A stretch of DNA of 64,000 nt from Phycisphaeraceae bacterium (GTDB lineage: Bacteria > Planctomycetota > Phycisphaerae > Phycisphaerales > UBA1924). A program made the position numbers and the translations under genes. Of the stretch, positions 44,158 through 53,452 are shown in pieces (position 1 is the stretch's first letter; each line of letters starts with the position of its first letter). Under the pieces are notes generated by a model, which was not told where the DNA came from, made no database searches, and saw nothing but the letters and a program-made list of their open reading frames with translations. The DNA is taken from the NCBI GenBank assembly GCA_019636495.1, contig JAHBXL010000001.1, positions 62,001 to 126,000 on the forward strand. The letters are read 5' to 3'.

Positions 44158-45054
44158 ATGCTGGCGATTCTGCGCGCGGGGGCGGCGGCGGCGGCGATCT
44201 GCGCTTGGGCGGGCGCGGCGTTCGGAGACGGCTTTGTCGCCGGCCGGATCTACTCGTCCTACGACGGCGGCTTCGTCGAGTGGGACACCGACCTTCACGT
44301 CACGCGATCGGTACCGATCTCGGGGCTCGGCGGGGCGAGCGGGATCGTGTTCAATAGTGCGGGCAACATGGTCATGATCGGCTACCGGCAGAATGCGCCG
44401 CGCCTGCTGGAGGTGAACGGCTTGGGCGCGATCATCCGGTCGACCGAGTTGAACACGGGCGGTTCGCTGCTCCGCGGCTCGTACGTGGATTTCAACGCCG
44501 CGGCGGGCCGATACGTCGTGGCCGAGGGGCGGCGCGTGCGGCTGCTCGATGCGGACTTCAACACCGTGGCGACGACGGCGGATGTGTTCACGCGGGCATC
44601 GGGCGTCGCGTTCGCGCCCGATGGGCGCGTGTACGCGGTTGATCAGACAAATGGAACACTGCGGATCTTCTCGGCCGGCCTTTCGCCGCTTGGCACGGTC
44701 TCCATCGGCGGCTGGGTTCGCACGGGCATGGAACTGGCCGACAACGGCGACCTGCTGCTGACGGCGTTCGGCGATGGCACGATCCAGCGCTGGCGGCCAC
44801 CCTCCGGCCCGCTGACAACCCTCGTCTCGGGTCTCGGCTACGGCAATCTATCCGATGTCGATCAACTTCCCGATGGCCGTATCGTCAGCATCTCGGCGAG
44901 CAACACGCTGAAGTTGTACACCGAGTCCGGCCAACTCCTCGCCACCGGGTCGTTCGCAGCATTCGGTGACGGCGTGGCGTACTTCGTCCCCGCGCCAGGT
45001 TCGGCTTCCGCGCTTGCCGTGCTGTTGCTGGCCGCGCGCCGGCGGCGGAGGTGA
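44158..45054 (+). CDS. PEP-CTERM-type exported beta-propeller protein
   Basis: A 298-aa protein with a signal peptide (ILRAGAAAAAICAWAGAAFG). Propeller-like repeats follow: GASGIVFNSAGNMVMIGY, ASGVAFAPDGRVYAVDQTNGTLRIF, ELADNGDLLLTAFGDGTIQRW, DVDQLPDGRIVSISAS. The C-terminus is VPAPGSASALAVLLLAARRRRR: a PEP-like motif, hydrophobic helix and basic end. That is the exosortase sorting signal used in planctomycetes and other bacteria. After transport the helix would be cut and the protein released or fixed to surface polysaccharide. Its ligand is unknown. The left palindrome of the transposase unit serves as its terminator. Confidence 0.82.
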   Translation: MLAILRAGAAAAAICAWAGAAFGDGFVAGRIYSSYDGGFVEWDTDLHVTRSVPISGLGGASGIVFNSAGNMVMIGYRQNAPRLLEVNGLGAIIRSTELNTGGSLLRGSYVDFNAAAGRYVVAEGRRVRLLDADFNTVATTADVFTRASGVAFAPDGRVYAVDQTNGTLRIFSAGLSPLGTVSIGGWVRTGMELADNGDLLLTAFGDGTIQRWRPPSGPLTTLVSGLGYGNLSDVDQLPDGRIVSISASNTLKLYTESGQLLATGSFAAFGDGVAYFVPAPGSASALAVLLLAARRRRR

Positions 45055-45124
45055 TTCCTCGCCCCCGCATCCGACATCCCACAGCCGATCAAACTGAAGG
45101 TTTCGACACATGCGCTCCAAAAGG

Positions 45125-45146
45125 GAGCCCCGAGCGCAAGCTCGGG
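45125..45146 (+). repeat. Left REP-like palindrome of the transposase unit
   Basis: GAGCCCCGAGC-GCAA-GCTCGGG forms a hairpin and runs into CTCTTT, so it also looks like the terminator of the PEP-CTERM gene. The same 22-nt sequence occurs inverted at 45865-45886. Confidence 0.8.
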
Positions 45147-45182
45147 CTCTTTGGCGGTAAACCCAAGGTCTTGAGCCTGCGC

Positions 45183-45725
45183 TCAGCGGCCCCTCAAACC
45201 GTACATTGCCTGCCAGTCAGGTCGGCCGTGTCCTTCGGGGGGATCATCCTGCATCTCGAGAACGTACCGGATCGCGTTCTCAAGCGAGCCGGACTCGAAA
45301 AGGTAGATCGTGCTGCCGTGATCGGCCCAAACATGCTGCGACATCCCAACGATCCGATGTTCTCGGAGTTTGCGGGTTCCCCACTCCTTGAGTTGCTTGA
45401 CAATCAGTTCGGGCTTGATGGTGGGCGCGGCAATCACAACGTGGACGTGGTTGCTCCGAACGGCGAGCGCGCGCAAGTCCCACTGACGAAGTCGACAGTG
45501 ATCACTCATGACCCTATCGACGAGAACGCGAGCCAGTTGTGAGAGCACAAGGGGCCGGTCTCTGAGTGAATGCATGGCTGCGCGGAATGCGGCGGCATCC
45601 GGAGCCAGCCGCGGCGTTCCGAACCGGTTGTGTTCGGTGTCAACGGAACCGGCTTCATCGCCGTGCAGCCACGTGCCGTATGTGTGCCAAGTGAGGAAGT
45701 AGCCTGGCGCGATCACTGGCGGCAT
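45183..45725 (-). CDS. REP-associated tyrosine transposase (RAYT/Y1, HUH family)
   Basis: A 180-aa single-strand transposase. YFLTWHTYGTWLHGD is the N-terminal strand. RSNHVHVVIAAP has the HUH metal motif (HVH). LENAIRYVLEMQDDP holds the likely catalytic tyrosine in the usual A-x-RY(I/V) position. Length and motifs fit the IS200-like/RAYT group, which cuts palindromic REP or BIME hairpins. Inverted copies of one palindrome sit 37 bp after its stop and 139 bp before its start, as expected for a RAYT unit. It is less GC-rich than its neighbours, which suggests transfer. It seems intact. Confidence 0.85.
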   Translation of the reverse strand: MPPVIAPGYFLTWHTYGTWLHGDEAGSVDTEHNRFGTPRLAPDAAAFRAAMHSLRDRPLVLSQLARVLVDRVMSDHCRLRQWDLRALAVRSNHVHVVIAAPTIKPELIVKQLKEWGTRKLREHRIVGMSQHVWADHGSTIYLFESGSLENAIRYVLEMQDDPPEGHGRPDWQAMYGLRGR

Positions 45726-45863
45726 GCACGTCAGGATACCACAAAGGGGTCAGTGACGTTCAACCCATCCTTAACTCTGAGGGAACCTCAGGCGCAATCG
45801 CGGGTTTGGAGGTGTGAACGGGCGATGTACGAGTTTGAATTGGACCTCCGATCAATAAAGAAA

Positions 45864-45886
45864 CCCCGAGCTTGCGCTCGGGGCTC
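45864..45886 (-). repeat. Right REP-like palindrome of the transposase unit, terminator of groEL
   Basis: CCCCGAGC-TTGC-GCTCGGGG (45864-45883). On the minus strand it is the same 22-nt sequence as the left copy and is followed by TTTCTTT. It lies 32 bp after the groEL stop and so also works as that gene's terminator. Confidence 0.82.
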
Positions 45887-45918
45887 TCTTGATGCACTGT
45901 GATATGTGAGCGGCTGGC

Positions 45919-47589
<1,671 letters not shown>

Positions 47590-47591
47590 TC

Positions 47592-47674
47592 ACCGCAGAG
47601 GCGCAGAGGACGCAGGGAGGGGAGGCGCGGTGGCGAGAGGATGCTCTGCTCTGCGATCTCTGCGGCCCTGCGGT
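47592..47674 (+). repeat. Imperfect inverted repeat in the gap before groEL
   Basis: ACCGCAGAGGCGCAGAGGAC... at 47592-47617 matches the reverse complement of 47649-47674 at 21 of 26 positions. The 31-bp centre is GC-rich. It resembles the CGCAGAG-rich palindromic repeats that turn up in many unrelated genomes. Confidence 0.65.
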
Positions 47675-47688
47675 AGTTGAGGGCTTGG

Positions 47689-47892
47689 TTAACCGATCTT
47701 GATCCACGCCACATCGGCGGAATCGATGATGTACACGTGTTTGCCGTCGGTGAGTTTGATCAGGTGATCGGGCTCCTCGGGCAGGAGCATCGCGTTGGTG
47801 ACGATGCATTTTTCGGCGTGCGAGAAGTACACGACGGCGTCGCGTTTGCCGTTGAGTTCCTTGCAGGCCTGTCGGAGTTGCTCGGTCGTCAT
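47689..47892 (-). CDS. 67-aa protein between groES and groEL
   Basis: MTTEQLRQACKELNGKRDAV... ending DSADVAWIKIG, with its start 3 nt after the groES stop, so surely co-translated. An N-terminal helix is followed by four short strands (VVYFSH, CIVTNAML, LIKLTDG, HVYIIDS). I recognise no family. Its position suggests that it may be co-regulated with the chaperonin or act as a small cofactor. No promoter separates it from groES. Confidence 0.7.
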   Translation of the reverse strand: MTTEQLRQACKELNGKRDAVVYFSHAEKCIVTNAMLLPEEPDHLIKLTDGKHVYIIDSADVAWIKIG

Positions 47893-47895
47893 GTC

Positions 47896-48228
47896 TTACT
47901 CGACGATGGCGAGGACTTCTTCTTCGCTCATGACAAGCAACTTCTGCTCATCGCCCATCGCGCCGAGTTTGATCTCGGTGCCGGCGTAGGAGGAGAAGAT
48001 CACGCGGTCGCCCTTCTTGACGGTGAGGGGGATCAACTCGCCGGTGTCGGTGTTGATCGTGCCGGTGCCGACGGCGACGACGACGCCGGTCTTGGGCGTG
48101 TCCTTGGCCTTCTCGGGCAGGAAGATGCCGCTCTCGGTGCGGTCCTCGGCCTCATCGCGGCGGACGAGAATCTTGTCGTGCAGCGGGCGGATCTTCGCGG
48201 TTGCGGGGGCGGTTGCGGTCTTGGCCAT
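47896..48228 (-). CDS. groES: Co-chaperonin GroES
   Basis: A 110-aa lid of the GroEL ring. IRPLHDKILVRRDEAEDRTESGIFLPEKAKDTPKTGVVVAVGTG is the standard opening, with the mobile loop around EDRTESGIFLP. The end is VIFSSYAGTEIKLGAMGDEQKLLVMSEEEVLAIVE. A GAGGAG site precedes the ATG on the minus strand. It is slightly longer than E. coli GroES because of an Ala/Thr-rich N-terminus. No CIRCE element (TTAGCACTC repeat) is visible upstream, so control is probably not by HrcA at this site. Confidence 0.96.
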   Translation of the reverse strand: MAKTATAPATAKIRPLHDKILVRRDEAEDRTESGIFLPEKAKDTPKTGVVVAVGTGTINTDTGELIPLTVKKGDRVIFSSYAGTEIKLGAMGDEQKLLVMSEEEVLAIVE

Positions 48229-48345
48229 GGGGGTCTCCTCAGAAACTGTGAATGGTGAATCCGTGAGTGGGGGGGGCAGGTCGATTGTGGATTGGAGATT
48301 CTGGATTGCGGATTAGAAGAACAAGAATGAGAAAAAGAACAAGAA

Positions 48346-48846
48346 CTACGGGCTGCCCGGCCAGCGGCCGTGATAGAACCTCTGCATGCAGCGCTGCAGG
48401 ACCTTGAGCATGAGTTCGACATCCGCCGCGGCACGATCCACGACGGCGAAGGCGTCGCACCGCAGGGCGGCGGACATGTGGCGGTTGGCATCGCGCGCGC
48501 TGCGGGCCTGCTGCACGACGACGGTGGGCGGGGGCGAGTCGAGCCTGCGGAGCAGTTCGAGGACGCGCGGGCCGGCTTCTTCGGAAGCGGGCGCGGGCGT
48601 CGATGAACTGGAATCCAGCGGGAGGCCGAGATCGACGACCGCGATGTGCACGGGGTTGGTGCGGATGGCGTATTCGGCCTCGCGCGCGGTGCGCACGCGC
48701 AGTGAATGCACGCCCATGGGCTCGAGCAGCGCGGGCAGACGATCGGCCCACGACTCGTTCTGCCAGCCGCCCCAGGAGAGGAGCAGGTTCAGGCGGCGGC
48801 CGCGATCGGTCGGCGGCAGTCGGTCGGTCGGCTCGCGAGGGGGCAT
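48346..48846 (-). CDS. Response-regulator receiver-like protein
   Basis: At least 166 aa. LNLLLSWGGWQNESWADRLPALLEPMGVHSLRVRTAREAEYAIRTNPVHIAVVDLGLPLD resembles the first half of a CheY-like receiver. The D of VVDLGLPLD is at the phosphoacceptor position. GPRVLELLRRL and a PTVVVQQARSARDANRH segment follow, then a helix. The usual acidic pair at the N-terminus is replaced (SWGGWQN), so it may be an atypical receiver. The start is uncertain: ATG 48846 is the minimal choice, but high GC3 in the same frame continues to about 48950. Starts exist at GTG 49062 and ATG 49122/49128. Confidence 0.65.
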   Translation of the reverse strand: MPPREPTDRLPPTDRGRRLNLLLSWGGWQNESWADRLPALLEPMGVHSLRVRTAREAEYAIRTNPVHIAVVDLGLPLDSSSSTPAPASEEAGPRVLELLRRLDSPPPTVVVQQARSARDANRHMSAALRCDAFAVVDRAAADVELMLKVLQRCMQRFYHGRWPGSP

Positions 48847-49387
48847 GCGGTCGAGCCGGAGTTCGGCCCAGCGGTCGCCGGTTTCGCCGCGGGTCTGGCC
48901 GCCCGCCTCGCCGTGATGCTCGTGCGAATCGGGCAGGTCGTCGGCGGAGTGGTCATGAGCCGCCGCGGCGAACGGAGAGGCCGAAACCCGTCGGATGCTG
49001 AATCGAAAGAATGCTCGAATACTCGGTGCGCCCGCCCAGACTCCGAGGCGATCGGCACACACGCTGCCCGGTGCGCCGGTTCGGGCGGGCGGGTTTGTGG
49101 CCGGAGATTGCGGGCGCAGCATCACCATTGCGCCGAGATGTTGGCAAGTGCTGTGCCGAAGGTCGTGGGCGGTTCGGGGGTCTCGCGGCGGTCGGAAGCG
49201 GTTCAGAAGCGGGGTTTGGAGCCGAAGTGGGCGTACTGCCGGCTGCGGGGGGCTGCCAGCGTGATGGGGGGGATGGGCGATGGTGCCAAATCGGCAGGCG
49301 TCGACGGGAGGGGGGCTTTGGGCCAGGCACTCGGGTCCAGGCACTTGGCACAGGGCGGCGGGCGAACAGAATCCTGCCGCGAGCGGG
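48847..49387. other. Gap between the receiver-like gene and rmuC
   Basis: The part up to about 48950 probably still codes for the receiver-like protein's N-terminus on the minus strand (His/Asp-rich). The rest shows no convincing gene, terminator or RNA. It contains the promoter region of rmuC at its right end. Confidence 0.4.
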
Positions 49388-49399
49388 TACACTGAACAT
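49388..49399 (+). promoter_or_regulatory. -10 TACACT box directly before rmuC
   Basis: TACACT at 49388-49393, 6 nt, ATG 49400, without a Shine-Dalgarno sequence. Confidence 0.5.
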
Positions 49400-50809
49400 A
49401 TGGAGATCGCACTGGTCGTTCTTGGCGTGTTGGCGGCGGGTCTGGTGGTCGCGGCAGGGTGGCTTGTGCTGGAGCGCGGCCGACTGGCCTCGGCGGCGGT
49501 GCGTGCGGCGGCGGAGGGTGAGGCGGCGCAGCGGGAGGCATTGCAGATTCGCGAAGAGGCTGCGCGGTTGAACGAGCAGACGATGGAGTTGCGCGCGGAG
49601 TTGCAGCGGGTGACGGGCGCGGCGGCGGCGGCGGTGGAGCGGGCGGAAGGGTTTGCACGGCAGATGGCCGAGGGGGTGCGTCGCGGCGAGAAGGAACTGG
49701 CCGATGCGCTGGCCGAGCGCGACGGGCTGTGGGAGGAGAAACTGCGTCGGGAGCGCGAGGTGTCGGCGACGAAACTGGAGAGCGCGCAGCGCGAGCGCGA
49801 TGCGGTCGTGGCGCAACTCGCGCAGATGGAAGCGAAGATGCGGGAGGCGTTTGCCGCGCTGTCGCGCGAGGCGATGGAGAAGAACTCGGCGCAGTTTCTG
49901 ACGATGGCCGAGCAGAAACTCGAAGCGAAGCGGTCGGCGGTGGATGCGCTGGTGCAGCCGATCGCGGAGACGCTGAAGAGGACGGATGAGAAACTTGCGG
50001 TGATCGAGTCGGCGGGGACGACTCTGAAGGAGGAGACGGGGCGGCTGGTGCGTGCGCTGCGCGATCCGCACGTGCGGGGGCGGTACGGGGAGATCCAGTT
50101 GCGGCGGGTGGCGGAACTGGCGGGGATGAGCGCGTACTGCGACTTTGCGGAGCAGGAGCAGACACGCGATGCGGAGGGGGTGCCGCTGCGGCCGGACATG
50201 GTCGTGAAGTTGCCCAACGAGCGTGTGGTGGTGGTTGATGCGAAGACCAACATCCGCGCGTACCTGGAGGCGATGGAGGCGGCGACGCCGGAGGAGGCCG
50301 AGGCGTGCCTGGAGCGGTTTGCGCGGCATGTCTCGGAGCAGGCGGCCGCGTTGGCGCGCAAGAAGTACTGGACGCAGTATTCGGGATCGCCGGAGTTCGT
50401 GGTGATGTTCATTCCCGGCGATCAGTTCGTGGATGCCGCGCTGTCGCGGCAGGCGGACCTGCTGGAACGGGCGGCGGAGCAGGGGGTGATCATGGCGAGC
50501 CCGGCGACGCTGATCGGGCTGCTGCGGGCGGTGGCGGTGGGGTATCAGGAGCAGCGGCTGGCCCGGGCGGCGGAGGAACTGCGGGACCTGGGCAAGGAAC
50601 TGCACGAGCGTGCCGCGACCGCCTTTGCGCATGTGCTGCAACTGGGCCGGGCGATCAACGCGACTGTTGAAAGTTACAATAAGTTTGTTGGTTCTTATGA
50701 ATCCAGACTGGAACCGACGTTGAAGAAGTTCGAGGAGGCGGGGGTGAAGAGCGCGAAGGAGTTGCCCGAGGTGCAGCCGGTGGACACACGTACCCGGGTG
50801 ATGGAATAG
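49400..50809 (+). CDS. rmuC: RmuC-family DNA recombination protein
   Basis: A 469-aa protein. An N-terminal membrane helix (LVVLGVLAAGLVVAAGWLV) is followed by a long coiled coil rich in Ala, Glu and Arg (about residues 25-190). The RmuC nuclease-like domain then has VRGRYGEIQLRRVAELAGM, DMVVKLPNERVVVVDAKTNI (the PD-(D/E)xK-like VxxDAK), PEFVVMFIPGDQF and SPATLIGLLRAVAVGYQEQ. RmuC proteins limit recombination at inverted repeats; the exact activity is not settled. The TACACT box supports ATG 49400. Confidence 0.92.
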   Translation: MEIALVVLGVLAAGLVVAAGWLVLERGRLASAAVRAAAEGEAAQREALQIREEAARLNEQTMELRAELQRVTGAAAAAVERAEGFARQMAEGVRRGEKELADALAERDGLWEEKLRREREVSATKLESAQRERDAVVAQLAQMEAKMREAFAALSREAMEKNSAQFLTMAEQKLEAKRSAVDALVQPIAETLKRTDEKLAVIESAGTTLKEETGRLVRALRDPHVRGRYGEIQLRRVAELAGMSAYCDFAEQEQTRDAEGVPLRPDMVVKLPNERVVVVDAKTNIRAYLEAMEAATPEEAEACLERFARHVSEQAAALARKKYWTQYSGSPEFVVMFIPGDQFVDAALSRQADLLERAAEQGVIMASPATLIGLLRAVAVGYQEQRLARAAEELRDLGKELHERAATAFAHVLQLGRAINATVESYNKFVGSYESRLEPTLKKFEEAGVKSAKELPEVQPVDTRTRVME

Positions 50810-50836
50810 GCATCGACGGCACCGCGGCCGGCGGCC

Positions 50837-52525
50837 TCAGCGCGGCGGGCTGGGCAGGGCCCGCACCGCGCGGACGCCCAGGAACATCGGGATCTCGCGG
50901 CGTGCGCGGTTTTCCTCGGCAGCGCGTGGGCCGGAGGTGCTCTCCCGCAGGCTGGGCCATTCTTCCAGTGCATCGATGAGCAGGCCGGCCTTGGCGAGCG
51001 CGCCGACGTAGGCCTGCAACGGGCGGTGGAAGGTGAGCGTGCGGATGCTGCCCTTGCCGTGCGCGGCCTTGCCGGGCTGCATCTCGATCTCGCGCACATC
51101 GGCGGAGAGGTAGCCATCCATGCGGCGGTACTGGCGTGAGTGCTTGTCGTCCCAGCCCCAGGCGCTCTGGCCGATGGCGCGGAACGCCGGATGGGCGACG
51201 ATGAACACGAACGCGCCGCCCGGGCGCAACGCCGCGGCGATGCCGCGCATCACCGGCTCGAGGGTATCGATATTGCTGAGCGCCATGATGCACGCTGCAC
51301 AATCGAACGAGTCGCGGCATTCGGGGGGGAGCGCGGCCCAGAGGTCGCGTGCATCGCCGACGAGGTACTGCTGGTTCGGGTCGTTGGCGGCGCGGCGGGC
51401 GGCGGCTTCGATCAACCCCGGCGCGGCATCGATTCCGGTGATGCGACAGCCCAGCGCGGCGAGGCGGCGCGAGAGCACGCCTTGTCCGCACGCGACATCA
51501 AGAACGCGCCAGTTGGGTTGGGCGTTGAGGAGCCGCAGCGCGCCGGGAAGGACGACGCGCTCGTAGTGGTCGTTGCCGCGGTCGTCGAGCAGGTCGTCGT
51601 ACCAGTCGGCGACGCTCTGCCACGAAGTGGGGCGCTGCGGCTCGGGCTGGGGGACGTGCGGCAGGGTCCGCGGCGCGCGCGGCGGGGTCTCGGTTTCGGC
51701 GGCAGCGGCAGTTGGCGGCGCGGCTGCGCCCGCGGCGGTGTAGAACGAGGGCGGCGGCTCGGACGTGAAGACGATCTCTTGTCCGGTCGCGGGATGCGAA
51801 AATCCGAGTTCGGCCGCGTGCAGGCCGAGGCGACCGATGGGATTGGTCCGCGCGCCGAAGCGACGGTCGCCCACGAGCGGGTGGCCCATGTCGGCGAAGT
51901 GAATGCGGATTTGGTTCTTGCGTCCGGTTTCGAGTCGTGCTTCGACGAGCGAGCGGCTCTTGCCCGAGGCGAGCACGCGGAAGTGGGTCACGGCGAGTTT
52001 TCCGGGGCCGGGTCTGCCGGCGCGCAGGTCGGCCGGTCGGCCGCGGCGAGGCGACTCGTCGGCTTCTTCATCGCGCATCAGGGACTGCCGCGAGCCCTCG
52101 AAGCCGGGCGTGCCGATGACGCCCTCGGTGAGTGCGAGGTATCTTCGCCTGACGCGTTTGGCGCGAAAGTCCTCCTTGAGCCAGTTGAAGGCGCGCTGGC
52201 TCTTGGCGAAGACGACCAGTCCGGAGGCTTCCTTGTCGAGGCGGTGGATGACCCAGATGGGCGGGGGCGGCGCGCCGCGGGCATCGTCGTCACGAGGTTT
52301 GGCGCGCGGCGATCGGCCCGGCCCGCGGGCATACTGCTTGAGCGCGTCGAAGAGGGTGCGCGGTTTGCCGGCGACGCGGTGGCCGCGAACCGGACGCGGG
52401 TCGGCGGTGACCAGGCCGGTGGGTTTGTCGATGACGATCAGGTCGTCGTCCTCGTGGACGATGCGCACGCCCTTGGGCAAGGGGTTGGCGCCGTGGATGG
52501 GGCGCTTCGGGGCGTTGCGCATCAT
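50837..52525 (-). CDS. RluA-type pseudouridine synthase fused to a SAM methyltransferase
   Basis: One 562-aa frame holding two enzymes. Residues 1 to about 290 are RluA-like: VHEDDDLIVIDKPTGLVTADP, WVIHRLDKEASGLVVFAKS with the catalytic aspartate, and GRKNQIRIHFADMGHPLVGDRRFG. A linker rich in Pro, Ala and Thr follows. Residues about 325-562 are a class I methyltransferase: WRVLDVACGQGVLSRRLA, ITGIDAAPGLIEAA, FDCAACIMALSNID, LRPGGAFVFIVAHPAFR. The junction has no stop or start signal in the codons. Its ATG overlaps the coaB stop (ATGA). Successive pseudouridylation and methylation of one RNA site (m-psi) is an attractive inference. Confidence 0.88.
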   Translation of the reverse strand: MMRNAPKRPIHGANPLPKGVRIVHEDDDLIVIDKPTGLVTADPRPVRGHRVAGKPRTLFDALKQYARGPGRSPRAKPRDDDARGAPPPPIWVIHRLDKEASGLVVFAKSQRAFNWLKEDFRAKRVRRRYLALTEGVIGTPGFEGSRQSLMRDEEADESPRRGRPADLRAGRPGPGKLAVTHFRVLASGKSRSLVEARLETGRKNQIRIHFADMGHPLVGDRRFGARTNPIGRLGLHAAELGFSHPATGQEIVFTSEPPPSFYTAAGAAAPPTAAAAETETPPRAPRTLPHVPQPEPQRPTSWQSVADWYDDLLDDRGNDHYERVVLPGALRLLNAQPNWRVLDVACGQGVLSRRLAALGCRITGIDAAPGLIEAAARRAANDPNQQYLVGDARDLWAALPPECRDSFDCAACIMALSNIDTLEPVMRGIAAALRPGGAFVFIVAHPAFRAIGQSAWGWDDKHSRQYRRMDGYLSADVREIEMQPGKAAHGKGSIRTLTFHRPLQAYVGALAKAGLLIDALEEWPSLRESTSGPRAAEENRARREIPMFLGVRAVRALPSPPR

Positions 52526-53196
52526 GATCGCCGCGCTCCGGCGATGTTGGGCTGCGTGCAGCACGCGGCACGGGTCTCGATCTCGTTGAGGAGGAAGGGC
52601 GCAAAGTCGGACTTGGGAATCGCCCCCGGCGTCTGCTTGTGCGTGTTGTCGCGGCCGAGGATGATCGCTTCGATGGTTCCGGCGTCGATGGTGTCGAGCG
52701 GGTTGGCGACGATGAGGTCCAGGCCTTTGCGGTGGAGTTTGGCGGTGGCGGACTCCAACAGGCGATCGGCGGGCTCGAGCGCGAAGCCGACCACGAGTTG
52801 GTCGTTGCGTTTGGTCGCCGCGACGCCTGCGAGGAGGTCGGGCGTAGGCTCGAGTTCGAGCGTAAAGGTCTGGTTCATGCGCTTGAACTTGCCGCCGAGG
52901 ATCTCGGGCGTGGTCTTCGGGCGGTAGTCTGCGACCGCCGCGGCCATGACGAGCACGTCGCAGTGGGGCATGGCGGCACGGAGGAGGGCATCGAGTTCGG
53001 CCGTTGTGCGGAACCGCCGGAGGCTGACCCGCGAATCGGAGGGCGTCTGCGAGGTGGGCCCAAGCAGCAGAGTGACGGCCCAGCCGCAATGTGCGGCGTG
53101 GTCGGCCAGCGCGATTCCGAGTCGGCCGGAGGACCGGTTCCCGATGAACCGTACGGCATCGATGGGTTCGTGCGTGGGCCCGGCGGTGATCAGCAT
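52522..53196 (-). CDS. coaB: Phosphopantothenoylcysteine synthetase (CoaB) domain protein
   Basis: A 224-aa protein: MLITAGPTHEPIDAVRFIGNRSSGRLGIALADHA is the hallmark CoaB opening. CDVLVMAAAVADYRPK follows, then GKFKRMNQTFTLELEPTPDLL with the synthetase lysine region, and LDLIVANPLD. CoaB joins CTP-activated phosphopantothenate to cysteine on the way to coenzyme A. The decarboxylase (CoaC) half usually fused at the N-terminus is absent here. ATG 53196 fits the domain start; open sequence continues upstream but without coding character. A TATCAT box on the minus strand at 53328-53323 may be its promoter. It overlaps the downstream fusion gene. Confidence 0.87.
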   Translation of the reverse strand: MLITAGPTHEPIDAVRFIGNRSSGRLGIALADHAAHCGWAVTLLLGPTSQTPSDSRVSLRRFRTTAELDALLRAAMPHCDVLVMAAAVADYRPKTTPEILGGKFKRMNQTFTLELEPTPDLLAGVAATKRNDQLVVGFALEPADRLLESATAKLHRKGLDLIVANPLDTIDAGTIEAIILGRDNTHKQTPGAIPKSDFAPFLLNEIETRAACCTQPNIAGARRS

Positions 53197-53380
53197 CCTG
53201 CGTGGCGCGGCGCCGGCGCGGGCTGAAGGAGGTGTCGGAACGGACAGGGAGGGCGGCGGGGACAAAGGGTTTGCTCCGTGGCGGGCGGCCTTCGGCGCGA
53301 TCCGCGTGGAAAGAGATGCCCGATGATAGCGTGCGGGTGATGTGGCCCGGCCGGGGAGCGCGCCGGGCCGTCGCATCCGC

Positions 53381-53386
53381 TAGTAT
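53381..53386 (+). promoter_or_regulatory. Candidate -10 (TAGTAT) of the pilus operon
   Basis: TAGTAT lies 67 bp before the first ATG of the secretion/pilus operon. No clear -35 is visible. Confidence 0.35.
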
Positions 53387-53452
53387 CTCCGCCCGGCGCG
53401 GCCCGCGTGGGTCGCGGGAAGGTCGGCAGGGACAGGAAGTTGTCGAGACTCC

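Noticed and set aside
45051..45542. Plus-strand frame of 163 codons over the transposase
   Set aside because: It crosses the hairpin and has no family features, while the minus strand encodes a clear HUH transposase.
48282..48320. Short GATTG-type repeats before groES
   Set aside because: Low-complexity similarity only; no clear unit or hairpin that could be defended.
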